Origin: Streptomyces litmocidini
Lineage (GTDB): Bacteria; Actinomycetota; Actinomycetes; Streptomycetales; Streptomycetaceae
NCBI RefSeq assembly: GCF_014649755.1
Contig: NZ_BMTQ01000009.1
Location: 124,001 to 188,000 of the forward strand
Reading direction: 5' to 3'
DNA length: 64,000 nt
The translations under genes were made by a program, and so were the position numbers. The notes under the pieces were generated by a model. That model ran no database searches. It was not told the DNA's origin and saw nothing but the letters and a program-made list of their open reading frames with translations. This document shows positions 35,367 through 43,904 of this stretch, one piece after another. Position 1 is the first letter of the stretch, and each line of letters begins with the position of its first letter.

Positions 35367-35701
35367 AGCTGATCACCGCGATCGTCAAGCCCTTCCGCCT
35401 CGACGAGGTGAAGAACGCGCTCCAGGAACTCGGCGTCAACGGGCTCACGGTCACCGAGGCCAGCGGCTACGGGCGCCAGCGCGGGCACACCGAGGTGTAC
35501 CGGGGCGCCGAGTACCGGGTGGACCTGGTCCCCAAGGTCCGCATCGAGGTCGTCGTCGAGGACGCCGACGCGGACCCGGTCATCGACGCCCTCGTCCGCG
35601 CCGCCCACACGGGCAAGATCGGCGACGGCAAGGTGTGGGCCGTGCCGGTGGAAACGGTGGTGCGCGTGCGCACGGGGCAGCGTGGCCCGGACGCGCTCTG
35701 A
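35363..35701 (+). CDS. glnK: PII nitrogen-regulatory protein GlnK
   Basis: 112 residues; ATG 35363 overlaps amtB. PII signature MKLITAIVKPFRLDEVKNAL, the T-loop GRQRGHTEVYRGAEYRVD with Tyr51 as the modification site, and the C-terminal signature HTGKIGDGKVWAVPVE. It trimerises, senses 2-oxoglutarate and ATP/ADP, and blocks AmtB when nitrogen is ample. In Streptomyces the operon normally continues with glnD (adenylyltransferase). Here a ClC-type channel follows instead, so modification must depend on an enzyme encoded elsewhere, or this is a second amtB-glnK copy. Confidence 0.96.
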   Translation: MKLITAIVKPFRLDEVKNALQELGVNGLTVTEASGYGRQRGHTEVYRGAEYRVDLVPKVRIEVVVEDADADPVIDALVRAAHTGKIGDGKVWAVPVETVVRVRTGQRGPDAL

Positions 35702-35839
35702 CGCGCGGGGGACGCGGGGGAACCGTTCCCGACCGGGGAGACCTCTTCCGGGCTGTCGCGACGCCGGATCGACGCGCACAGGCATAACCGTGCCGCCCAC
35801 ACGGTATGTACGCCCGCATATGCGTCGCCCTCACCACCC

Positions 35840-37276
35840 GTGCCCCACCGGCCTGGCCTCCTGGGGTGGTGCCGAGCCGAGGAGGACCCCATCGCCGGAA
35901 CCCCACCGCAGCCCCGCTCGACGGACGCTCCGGGAAGCCAGCCTCAGGAAGCCGACCTGCTGCGGACCATGCTGCGGCGACCCGAGTACCGCAAGGGACT
36001 GGTGTTCTCCGGGCTGATCGGCGTTCCGGTGGCGCTCCTCGCCTTCTGGTTCCTCGCGGCGCTGCACCAGCTCGAACAGCTCATCTGGACGGACTGGCCC
36101 AGGGACCTGGGCTGGAAGCAGGCTCCTTGGTGGTGGGGGCTCGCACTGCTGCCGGTCGCCGGCCTCGTCGTCGGTCTGGTGGTCGCACGCCTTCCCGGCC
36201 GGGGCGGGCACGTTCCGGCCGGCGGGCTGCATTCGGGCGATGCCTCGAAGGGGGCCCTGCCCGGTGTCGTCCTCGCCGCGATGGTCGGTCTTCCGCTGGG
36301 CGCCGTACTGGGCCCCGAGGCGCCGCTGATCGCCCTCGGAGGAGGGCTGGCGCTGTTCTTCGCAGGCCTGGCCCGGGCACCGCAGACGCAAGCGAGCACG
36401 GCGCTGCTCGGCGCCGCCGGAGCGGCGGCAGCCGTTTCCGCGCTCTTCGGGAACCCGGTGGTCGGCGCCGTGCTGCTCATGGAGGTGGCCGGGGTCGGCG
36501 GACCACAGCTGTTCGCGGTGATGCTGCCGGCCCTGCTGTCCAGCGGCGTGGGAGCGTTGGTCTTCACCGGGTTCGTCCACTGGACGGGACTGGAGACGGG
36601 GAGCCTGGACATCGGCCTGCCCGAGCCGCCCCCGCTCGACGTGGCGGACGTGCTGTGGGTGCTCGTGGTGGCGCCCGCCGTCGCGTTCGCCGTCCACTGG
36701 ACGCTCGTGGGCGGCCGGTTCGCGGCACGCTTCGTGGCGAGCCGGATCGTACGGAACACCGTTCTCTGCGCGACGGGCGCGGCGGTCTGCGTCACGCTCT
36801 ACGCCGTCACCACCGGTCGCTCGCCGGCGGAGGCGGCCCTGTCCGGCGAGGCCACGCTGTCCGACCTGGCACAGGATCCCCACGCGTGGTCGGTGGGCGC
36901 CCTCGTCGCGGTGCTGGCCTTCAAGGGACTGGCGTACGTGCTGTGTCTGGGCAGCCTCCGCGGCGGCCCCGTCTTCCCCGCCCTGTGCCTGGGCGGGGCG
37001 ACCGGAGTCCTGCTGGCCCCGCTGCCGGGCCTGGGGCTGGTGCCGGCGATGGCGGTCGGCATGGCGGCCTCGGTGGCCGCGGCCCTGCGGCTGCCCGTGA
37101 CCAGTGTGATCCTGGTCGTCCTCCTGCTGGGCAACGTCGAGACGGTGGCCCTGGTGGTGCTGGCCGCCGTCCTGTCCTTCGTCGTCACCGAGCTCCTGCC
37201 GCAGGGCCCCCGCATCCCCGCCTTCGGCGAGCGGCCGGCCGCGCGGGAGAACCGGCCCTCGTCCCGGCGGGCATGA
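35840..37276 (+). CDS. ClC-type chloride channel/antiporter, divergent
   Basis: Up to 478 residues with GTG 35840. Other candidate starts are ATC 35891, which follows a perfect GAGGAGGA with 4-base spacing, and ATG 35969. Ten or more helices. ClC motifs are modified: the GREGP selectivity motif reads VLGPEAPLIALGGG (the gating Glu is kept), and the third motif reads SLRGGPVFPALCLGG. LFGNPVVGAVLLMEVAG matches the family helix pair after the Glu. Function as a Cl-/H+ exchanger or anion channel is inferred from the family. No CBS domain follows the membrane part. Confidence 0.85.
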   Translation: MPHRPGLLGWCRAEEDPIAGTPPQPRSTDAPGSQPQEADLLRTMLRRPEYRKGLVFSGLIGVPVALLAFWFLAALHQLEQLIWTDWPRDLGWKQAPWWWGLALLPVAGLVVGLVVARLPGRGGHVPAGGLHSGDASKGALPGVVLAAMVGLPLGAVLGPEAPLIALGGGLALFFAGLARAPQTQASTALLGAAGAAAAVSALFGNPVVGAVLLMEVAGVGGPQLFAVMLPALLSSGVGALVFTGFVHWTGLETGSLDIGLPEPPPLDVADVLWVLVVAPAVAFAVHWTLVGGRFAARFVASRIVRNTVLCATGAAVCVTLYAVTTGRSPAEAALSGEATLSDLAQDPHAWSVGALVAVLAFKGLAYVLCLGSLRGGPVFPALCLGGATGVLLAPLPGLGLVPAMAVGMAASVAAALRLPVTSVILVVLLLGNVETVALVVLAAVLSFVVTELLPQGPRIPAFGERPAARENRPSSRRA

Positions 37277-37288
37277 GCCGCCGGGACG
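37260..37288 (+). terminator. Terminator overlapping the ClC stop
   Basis: CGTCCCGGCGG (37260-37270) pairs perfectly with CCGCCGGGACG (37278-37288); the ClC stop codon is in the loop. It also serves the convergent SHOCT gene. Confidence 0.8.
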
Positions 37289-37311
37289 AGGGCCGGACCC
37301 GGCGTCGGCGG

Positions 37312-37599
37312 TCAGGAGGCGAGGAGCCTGCTCTTCTGAGCCGCGAACTCCTCCTCGGTCAGGATGCCCTGTTCCTTCAGCTGCCCGAGTTCCTTGAGCT
37401 GAGCGATCTTGCCGCTCATGTCGTCGCCCTGCACGGGAGGCGCGGGCGCGGCGGCCGGTGGCGGTGCGTACTGTTCGGTCGCCGCCACGTCCTGCTGGGC
37501 CCATCGGCCCGCCTGGCGCCGCGAGACCCGGTTGGAGACGGCGGTCGCCGTCCCGGCCACCACCGCGGTGCGCGCCACACCTCGAAGAAGTCCTGGCAT
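37312..37599 (-). CDS. SHOCT-domain small protein
   Basis: 95 residues; ATG 37599. N-terminal half is Ala/Val-rich with RTAVVAGTATAVSNRVSRRQ, possibly membrane-associated; a Pro/Ala linker follows; the C-terminal 30 residues are a SHOCT domain (KIAQLKELGQLKEQGILTEE, then FAAQKSRLL). SHOCT modules are short oligomerisation elements found at protein ends. In Streptomyces such genes commonly sit beside a DUF6325-type gene, as here (148 bases upstream, same strand). Function unknown. Confidence 0.9.
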   Translation of the reverse strand: MPGLLRGVARTAVVAGTATAVSNRVSRRQAGRWAQQDVAATEQYAPPPAAAPAPPVQGDDMSGKIAQLKELGQLKEQGILTEEEFAAQKSRLLAS

Positions 37600-37746
37600 G
37601 TCGGTCCTCCTTGGCCGCGTTCGAATGGATCGGCTCTCTCGGCCGTCCGGGGACGGCCGTCCGGCTGCGGGGTGGCCGTCCGGGGGCCTTCGCGCCCCGA
37701 GGCTCCCTCCCCGGTCCGGTCGCCCGGTGACGACCGTCCGCCGGTG

Positions 37747-38205
37747 TCAGGCGGCGGCGGTGTCGCCCGCCGACTCCCCGGCCTCCAGCGAGGCCAGCAG
37801 GGCCTGCACGGGGATGCGCCCGCCGGCCACGAGCTGCGCGCCGCCGCGGCGCAGTTCCCGCGCGAGGGGGGCGGCCCAGAGGTTCTCGTAGACGAGGATG
37901 CCGGCGGAATTGCCCGGCTCGAGGGCCGCCCCCGCCTCGTCGAGGTCGTCCTGTCCGAGGAGCCCGGATGAGGAACCCTCGAACACGGACAGGTCCAACT
38001 CGCCGTCGGCGTCGAGATCCCGGAGTTCCATGCCGACGACACTGCCGTCGGCGTCCTTCCGGACGAACACGAGGTCGAGAATGCGGACGATGCCCCTGTC
38101 GACCAGATCGAGGAGCATAGGCAGCCCCTTGCCCGTCATGCGATTGCCGGGAAACTCGATGACCAGGAAGTCCACCGGCCCCATGTCCTCGAATTCGTCG
38201 CTCAT
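37747..38205 (-). CDS. DUF6325-type protein of unknown function
   Basis: 152 residues; ATG 38205. The start MSDEFEDMGPVDFLVIEFPG, followed by MLLDLVDRGIVRILDLVFV and the later SAGILVYENLWAAPLARELR, resembles the DUF1269/DUF6325 ferredoxin-like group, often found beside SHOCT proteins and expressed in stress or sporulation settings. The last stretch (GGRIPVQALLASLEAGE) is typical of the group. The role is unknown; a structural or membrane-associated function with the SHOCT neighbour is plausible. Confidence 0.75.
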   Translation of the reverse strand: MSDEFEDMGPVDFLVIEFPGNRMTGKGLPMLLDLVDRGIVRILDLVFVRKDADGSVVGMELRDLDADGELDLSVFEGSSSGLLGQDDLDEAGAALEPGNSAGILVYENLWAAPLARELRRGGAQLVAGGRIPVQALLASLEAGESAGDTAAA

Positions 38206-38826
38206 GACCACTCCAGACGCGGTTGGTGAGGGCCTGACCGAACCCACCCCCGTGCGTGCCGCATTTCGGCGAACGCGACCGGAGGCAGTCCTGATCCCAT
38301 TCGAGCATCCGCCGGACCTCTCCGCACGTTCACGGGAGGAGATCCGGGCGTCGGCACCGGACGGGTGGGCAACGGGCCGCGGGGGAGTGCCCCTGGGCCG
38401 CCCCCGGTCGTGTCCCGCGAGGGGGACGCCCGCCGCCCCCGCGGGACGGTGCCCGCACGGGGCACGGGCGAGCGCGCCCCGCCCCGGGCACCGGCGTCCT
38501 CACGACCCGCCCGGACGGCCCGTCGAGCCGCCGCCGAGGGCCGCCCGCACCCCCGGCGTCGCGAGCACCGGCCACTGGCGCACCCGGCCCGCCGAGGACT
38601 TCACCGTCACGGTGACCGAGGAGTCCCGCGCCCCGGTCCACCGGTGGACCCTCGGACGGGGGCGTACGGTGCCGCCCGGCCCCCACGCCTTCGCCGCCCC
38701 GTACGACCACGCCGAGGGCGTACGGGACGCCTCGGCCGACACGTACACCGTCCTCCTCACCGGTTCCGACGGCGGCCGCACCACCCTCCGGGGCGGCTTC
38801 GGTCCCCGGGGCGGGTCCTGAGCGAC
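38206..38826. other. Gene-poor 620-base stretch with a possible gene remnant
   Basis: No complete gene is supported. From about 38590 to 38821 the plus strand has a protein-like frame (EDFTVTVTEESRAPVHRW, then ADTYTVLLTGSDGGRTTLRG) ending in TGA, but it lacks a start or ribosome site and merges upstream with low-complexity Arg/Pro sequence. It may be the C-terminal remnant of a secreted beta-rich protein. Confidence 0.35.
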
Positions 38827-38857
38827 TTGCGGTTGACGCAGCGGCAACTCCTACGGT
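38827..38857 (+). promoter_or_regulatory. MerR-type promoter with 19-bp spacer
   Basis: TTGCGG (38827) and TACGGT (38852) are separated by exactly 19 bases, the over-long spacing that MerR activators correct. The spacer contains an imperfect dyad GTTGACGCAGCGGCAAC (38832-38848). It lies 50 bases upstream of the MerR gene, pointing to autoregulation. Confidence 0.65.
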
Positions 38858-38907
38858 CTTCGTACGGGGCCGGAGACACCGGCCCCCGGCGAGGAAAGGA
38901 CACCGTC

Positions 38908-39669
38908 ATGGCCTGGTCGATCGCTGATGTGGCCCGGATGTCCGGGGTGACCTCCCGGACGCTGCGGCACTACGACGAGATCGGCCTGCTGGCGCCCGCG
39001 TGGACCGCGAGCGACGGGCACCGGCACTACGAGGAGCCCCAGCTGCTGCGCCTCCAGCAGATCCTGCTCATGCGGGAGCTGGACCTCGGCCTGCGCGAGA
39101 TCCGGGACGTCCTGGACAGCGGGGCCGACCGCGTGACCGTCCTGCGCGAGCACCACGCCCGGCTGCTCGCGGAGCAGGACCGGCTCGGCACCCTGGCCCG
39201 TACGGTCGCCCGCACCATCGCCGAACTCGAGGAAAGCGAGGACCAGGACATGGTGAGCGTCAACCGCCCCGAGAACCTCTTCGAGGGCTTCCAGCCCGAC
39301 CCCGGCATCGAGGCCGAGGCGCGGGAGCGGTGGCCGGAGGCGTACGAGCGGACCCGGCAGGTCGTCGAGGGGATGACCCCCGAGACCACCGAGCAGTGGC
39401 AGCGCGAGGCCACCGCCCAGATGATCCGCTTCGCCGAGCACATGGCCGCCGGCACGCCGGTCGACGACCCGGCGGTCCAGGCCGAGGTGGAGGCCCACCA
39501 CGCGGGCGTCAGCCGCTTCTGGACCCCGAACGCCGAGGCGTACCGGGGGCTGGCCCGGACCTACGCCGAGGACCCGCGCTTCCGCGAGAACTTCGACAGG
39601 ATCGCGGTCGGTCTCGCGGAGTACCAGCAGCAGGCGATGAACGTCTACGCGGACACCCGGCTGAGCTGA
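38908..39669 (+). CDS. MerR regulator with TipAS-type antibiotic-binding domain
   Basis: 253 residues; ATG 38908 with GAGGAAAGGA upstream. MerR DNA-binding domain WSIADVARMSGVTSRTLRHY with the wing WTASDGHRHYEEPQLLRLQQ, a coiled-coil (TVLREHHARLLAEQDRLGTL), and a C-terminal all-helical TipAS domain (LFEGFQPDPGIEAEARERWP, then SRFWTPNAEAYRGLARTYAE, then YQQQAMNVYADT). TipA-type proteins bind thiopeptides and other amphipathic antibiotics and activate their own promoter. Downstream there is only a terminator, so the regulated target beyond itself is not local. Confidence 0.93.
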   Translation: MAWSIADVARMSGVTSRTLRHYDEIGLLAPAWTASDGHRHYEEPQLLRLQQILLMRELDLGLREIRDVLDSGADRVTVLREHHARLLAEQDRLGTLARTVARTIAELEESEDQDMVSVNRPENLFEGFQPDPGIEAEARERWPEAYERTRQVVEGMTPETTEQWQREATAQMIRFAEHMAAGTPVDDPAVQAEVEAHHAGVSRFWTPNAEAYRGLARTYAEDPRFRENFDRIAVGLAEYQQQAMNVYADTRLS

Positions 39670-39685
39670 GGGCGGTGCGCCCGCG

Positions 39686-39740
39686 CCCCGCGGACCGACC
39701 CCCTCCCGCCCGTGCGGCGGAGGGGGTCCGGTCCGCGGGG
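39686..39740 (+). terminator. Long terminator hairpin after the MerR gene
   Basis: CCCCGCGGACC and GACCCCCTCC (39686-39706) pair with GGAGGGGGTC and CGGTCCGCGGGG (39719-39740) around a 12-base loop: over 20 paired bases with a small bulge. Confidence 0.85.
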
Positions 39741-39938
39741 CGGTCCCGTCGGCGGTCGGCCGGCGGGACCGCCGTCGGTGACGGGCCGACCGCCGGCCCG
39801 CCGGCACCGAGTGCCGCATCAGGCAACGTTCGCCCTCACCAGGGAGAGCCGGCCTGCCCCACTCGTTGCAGGGAGTGTCAGTAGGCAGTGCGATGCTGGC
39901 GCCAACAACTCCGCTCACGGTGATCAATAGGGGGGCCG

Positions 39939-40652
39939 ATGCCTGGTGAACGATCAGGGTCTGACTTGTCCTCGGTCGGCTTCGACGCCGCTCGGTGTGC
40001 CACCGACCTGGGTGAATACCGACCCTGCCGCTACACCTATGAGCGCTACCCCTACGAGAGCCTGCCACCTCTCGACTCCACCGAGTTCACGGGCGCCTTT
40101 CAATGGCTCGGTGGTGCCGGCGAACCTGTTCCCGAACAGGTCACGGCGCTCGATCGCTTGGCAGAGAACGCTGCGGCCAAGGGCTTGACGCTGCCTCGGG
40201 ACTTCGTCACCTTCCAGGCGGACTCGAAGCTGCACTACTCGCTGGACGAGGTCTCGATGACCGGCTGCTGGACCAATATCTCAGAGCCCCTGCCCAGTCC
40301 GGTCGAGCCTGGCGCTTTCCTCGTGCGATTCCTGCGCGATCAACAGGACTGCGTCATCTGGTACCTCTACCTCCGTCCTTCGGGTGAGGCGTTCGTGGTG
40401 CACTCCTATCTCGACTACGAATACGAGTACGAGGCACGGCTCGATGGGGAAGAGACGGAGACCGATCTCGACGATCCGGAGGAGCAAAGGGCCGCGATCC
40501 TCTGGTGTGCACCTTCGTTCGAGGAGTTCGCCCATCGGTTCTGGATCGAGAACCGTCTCTGGCATGCCCTGAACGGCAATGACCTGTCCGGACTCGAGCC
40601 TCAGGTGCGTGACTACTTGCGCCACTACGCACCGCCTGGGACGCCCGCATGA
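39939..40652 (+). CDS. SUKH (SMI1/KNR4)-like protein carried by the IS630 element
   Basis: 237 residues; ATG 39939 after GGGGGG. Central region LDRLAENAAAKGLTLPRDFV, MTGCWTNISEPLPSPVEPGA and FLRDQQDCVIWYLYLRPSGE resembles the SUKH immunity/SMI1 fold; the acidic tail DYEYEYEARLDGEETETDLD and a last helix follow. No signal peptide. Codon use is clearly less GC-biased than in the neighbours, consistent with recent arrival. It ends 22 bases before the transposase. The family call is moderate; a role as a toxin-immunity or nucleic-acid-related factor is inference. Confidence 0.6.
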   Translation: MPGERSGSDLSSVGFDAARCATDLGEYRPCRYTYERYPYESLPPLDSTEFTGAFQWLGGAGEPVPEQVTALDRLAENAAAKGLTLPRDFVTFQADSKLHYSLDEVSMTGCWTNISEPLPSPVEPGAFLVRFLRDQQDCVIWYLYLRPSGEAFVVHSYLDYEYEYEARLDGEETETDLDDPEEQRAAILWCAPSFEEFAHRFWIENRLWHALNGNDLSGLEPQVRDYLRHYAPPGTPA

Positions 40653-40673
40653 TCGTGCATTGAACGAGATCAT

Positions 40674-41814
40674 GTGCGGATGGCGGAGCGGGTACGCGTC
40701 CGCGAGATCGATGGCGACGAGGGGCAGCGCCTGCTGCGGATCATCCGTAGAGGCACCGGTTCGGTGATGACCTGGCGGCGGGCAGAGATCGTGCTGTTGT
40801 CAGCGCAGGACATGCCCGTGGCAAAGATCGCCGAGGTGACGTTCACCGGCCCGGACCGGGTCCGGGACGTGATCCACACCTTCAACGCCGACGGCTTCGA
40901 CTCGCTCTACCCGAAGTACAAGGGCGGTCGACCGAGGACCTTCAGCATTCCGGAGCGCCGGGAGATCAAGAAGATCGTCAAGTCCAGGCCGACCGAGCAT
41001 GGTCTGCCGTTTTCGACCTGGAGCCTGGCCGAGCCGGCCGACTTCCTGGTCGCCGAGGGGGTGGTCGACGACATCAGCCACGGGGGCCTTCGGGTCCTGC
41101 TCCGCGAGGAGGGCGTCTCGTTTCCATGCATAAAGACCTGGAAGACCTCCCGTGATCCCGACTACGAAGCCAAGAAGGCCCGCGTCGAGCACCTCTACGC
41201 GATTGCCGACGGCGAGGTCATACCCGAGGACGGCGAACCTGAAGTCGTCTTATGCCTGGACGAGTTCGGACCGCTGAACCTCCAGCCCCACCCCGGGCGG
41301 CAATGGGCCGAGCGCGGCGGGAAGCGCAAGGACTCCGAGCGTGAACCCCGCCCCCGCAGGCGTGCGAACCTGCACCCGCCCGCACGGGGTCAGGCGCCTG
41401 TTCGCCGCCTACGACCTGGGCAAGGACAAGCTCTACGGTCACATCAAGCCGAAGAAGAACCGGACGCGGTTCCTGGAGTTCTGCCGCTATCTGCGCAGTC
41501 TCCACCCGCCGAAGATCCGCATCGCGATCGTGCTCGACAACTTCTCGCCGCACCTGACCACGAAGAAGGACAGCCGGGGCGGCGATCGGGCCGCAGCCAA
41601 CAACGTCGAGCTTGCCTACACGCCGACCAACAGCTCCTGGCTGAACCGCATCGAGGCCCAGTTCACCGCCCTACGCTACTTCGCCTTGGACGGCACCGAC
41701 CACGCCAGCCACAAAGAGCAGGGCGGCATGATCCGCCGCTACATCATCGGGCGGAACAAGCACGCCGCCGACGAACGGCTACGCGAGGTCGTCAACAGGG
41801 CGAACGTTGCCTGA
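40674..41814 (+). pseudogene. IS630-family transposase, frameshifted
   Basis: The first frame (GTG 40674 or ATG 40680) encodes the helix-turn-helix region (VAKIAEVTFTGPDRVRDVIH) and the first catalytic Asp in VVLCLDEFGPLNLQP. Near 41366 the frame changes by one base: GCGAACC where GCGACC would restore RRRATCTRPHGVRRLFAAYD. The second frame continues AAYDLGKDKLYGHIKPKKNR, with the second Asp in IAIVLDNFSPHL and the Glu in NSSWLNRIEAQFTALRYF, ending VNRANVA. All DDE residues survive. A single A insertion explains the break; programmed frameshifting is less likely because no slippery run is present. Confidence 0.82.
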
Positions 41815-41822
41815 CGCGGCAC

Positions 41823-42150
41823 GAGGCCCGCGCCATGAAGACGCCCTGCCACGGCGGAGACCGGGCACCGGCGAGTTCACCCTGCCCGGGGCAGGACCGT
41901 CCTTGTCGTCGCCGGCCCCTTCACCTCCGAGGGCGGCCGGCCCCGCCCTCCCCTCGTGCGACCACGACGTCGTCCGCGTCGACAGCGAGTTCGCCGACCA
42001 GGCCGGCGGCCACGCCCCCCAGGCCGTCCGCCCCGTCCCCTGACGACGGTCCGAACACCGCGCCCTGGTCCCGGCATTGACACCGACGGCGGGTGAATCG
42101 CGATGATCTCGGTGTTGGTGCCGTCAGGGACGCGAGGGCAAGCTGGGCCC
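41823..42150. other. Gene-free stretch after the IS630 element
   Basis: About 330 bases of ordinary high-GC sequence between the element and the esterase. No supported gene, hairpin or repeat; short frames here lack starts and family features. Confidence 0.5.
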
Positions 42151-43653
42151 ATGGACATCTTCAGGACCACCAGCGGTGCGGTACGGGGTTTCCGGGCGTC
42201 CGACGACATCGTCGCCGTACTCGGAATCCCCTACGCCGCACCGCCGTTCGGGAGCCGCCGGTTCCGGGAGCCCGCCCCGGCCGAGGCGTGGACCGGAGTG
42301 CGGGACTGCACGGCCTTCGGCCCCGTCGCCCCGCAGTCGGCGGAGCTGCCGGGATCTCCCGTGTGGTCGCCCGGCGACGAGGACGTCCTCACCGTCAACG
42401 TCTGGACCCCGTCCCCGGGCGGCGGCTCCCTGCCCGTCCTCGTCTGGATCCACGGCGGCGCCTACGCCTTCGGCTCCTCGGCGCAGCCCGACCTCGACGG
42501 CGAGACCCTGGCCCGTGCGGGCCTGGTCGTGGTCACCCTCAACTACCGGGTCGGCTTCGAGGGGTTCGGACACGTACCGCCCGCGGGCGGGGTCGTCCTC
42601 CCCGACAACCGGGGGCTGCTCGACCAGGTCGCCGCCCTGTGCTGGGTGCGGGAGAACATCGCCGCGTTCGGCGGTGACCCCGGCAACGTCACGGTCGCCG
42701 GCCACTCCGCGGGGGCCGCGTCGATCGCCTGCCTCATGGTGATGGACCGGGCCCGCGGCCTGTTCCACCGCGCCGTCGCCCACAGCCCCGCCGCCCTCCA
42801 CCACCCCCTGGACGTCGCCGCCGCGACCACGCGCGAGGTGGCCGCCGCAGCCGGCTGCCCGGCCACCCCCGAAGGCCTGGCCTCCGTTGCTCCGGAGGCG
42901 CTGCTCGCCGCCTCCGACCGGATCGTCGAGGAGTACCGGCGCGACCCGGCCTCCGGATCCCGCCACTACGACCCCTCCCTCTACGCCCCCGTCCTCGACG
43001 GGGACGTCCTGCCCGTCGACCCCCTCACGGGCCTGGCCGCCGGTGCGGGCCGGGACGTGGACCTCCTGGTCTGCCACACCACGGAGGAGTACCGGCTTCT
43101 GGACGCCGTCGGCAGCAGCGCCAAGGTCACCACAGAGGAGCGGCTCGCCCGGTTCGTCGAGGACTTCGGGCTCCCCGACGGACTGCTGGAGGGCTATCGC
43201 ACCGCGCTGCCCGACGCCCCCGTGCTCGACGTCTACCTGGCCGTCTTCGGCGACCTCCTCTTCGGGGAGTACGCCCACCGCCTCGTCGAACAGCACGCCC
43301 GGGGCGGCGGCCGGGTGTTCCGGTCCCTCTTCGACCGGCGGCGCACCGGCCCGCACGGGGTCGTACGGGCCTGGCACTGCGCGGACGTCCCCTTCGCCTT
43401 CGGCAACGTCGACAAGGAGTGCGTGACCTTCCTCATCGGCGGCGCCCCCACCGCCGCCGACCACGACCTGGCCCGCCGGATGGTGGCCGCCTGGGCCGGC
43501 TTCGCCGCCGACGGGGACCCGGGGTGGCCGCCGTACGACGCCGTCCGGGGGCAGTCGAAGGTGTGGCGGACGGACGAGTGCGACGCGCACGACGTGCCCA
43601 CCGCACCCCGGGAGCTCTGGGCCCGGGCCGAGTTCCCCCTCCTCCGCCCGTGA
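42151..43653 (+). CDS. Type B carboxylesterase
   Basis: 500 residues; ATG 42151. Alpha/beta hydrolase of the carboxylesterase/para-nitrobenzyl esterase group: FRTTSGAVRGFRASDDIVAV, GIPYAAPPFGSRRFREP, the oxyanion region LVWIHGGAYAFGSSAQPDLD and the nucleophile elbow VTVAGHSAGAASIACLM. The elbow reads GHSAG where GESAG is usual. The acid is expected in LLVCHTTEEYRLLDA and the His in VVRAWHCADVPFAFGN. No signal peptide, so it is cytoplasmic and hydrolyses carboxylic esters of unknown identity. Confidence 0.9.
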   Translation: MDIFRTTSGAVRGFRASDDIVAVLGIPYAAPPFGSRRFREPAPAEAWTGVRDCTAFGPVAPQSAELPGSPVWSPGDEDVLTVNVWTPSPGGGSLPVLVWIHGGAYAFGSSAQPDLDGETLARAGLVVVTLNYRVGFEGFGHVPPAGGVVLPDNRGLLDQVAALCWVRENIAAFGGDPGNVTVAGHSAGAASIACLMVMDRARGLFHRAVAHSPAALHHPLDVAAATTREVAAAAGCPATPEGLASVAPEALLAASDRIVEEYRRDPASGSRHYDPSLYAPVLDGDVLPVDPLTGLAAGAGRDVDLLVCHTTEEYRLLDAVGSSAKVTTEERLARFVEDFGLPDGLLEGYRTALPDAPVLDVYLAVFGDLLFGEYAHRLVEQHARGGGRVFRSLFDRRRTGPHGVVRAWHCADVPFAFGNVDKECVTFLIGGAPTAADHDLARRMVAAWAGFAADGDPGWPPYDAVRGQSKVWRTDECDAHDVPTAPRELWARAEFPLLRP

Positions 43654-43904
43654 GGACCGGGGCGCCGGAGGCCACGGCACGACGGACGGCCACCGGCCTG
43701 TCACCGCCCCGCGCCGGACCCATGGGCGAGAACGCCACCACCGCCCGAGCCGTCCCTGAGGGCCGTGCCGCCGTCACGCCCCGGATCGTCGGGGCACCGC
43801 CCCCTCGTCGGGGACCCGCACTTCTTCTGCGAGGCCCTTCGGCGCCCCACTGGACGCCCTGACGGGCGTTCGGACCTGCCCACCGGCCGAGTAGGGTCGC
43901 CCCC

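Larger units (their letters stand above)
39811..41822 (+). mobile_element. IS630-family element with a passenger gene
   Basis: The left end 39811-39836 (GTGCCGCATC, then AGGCAACGTTCGCCCT) and the right end 41797-41822 are 26-base inverted repeats with one mismatch. The right repeat includes the transposase stop codon. Between them lie a SUKH-like gene (39939-40652) and an IS630-type transposase (40674-41814), both reading towards the right end. No second copy of the repeat is found between the passenger and the transposase, so the passenger is inside the element. The region has visibly lower GC than its flanks. A TA target duplication is not evident at the chosen ends. Confidence 0.7.

Noticed and set aside
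41823..42060. Frame ending DVVRVDSEFADQAGGHAPQ as a possible gene
   Set aside because: It joins a low-complexity Pro/Ala segment to the IS end and has no start or ribosome site.
43654..43904. Short frames between the esterase and PPOX genes
   Set aside because: No start with a ribosome site, no family resemblance and no codon-position bias beyond background.
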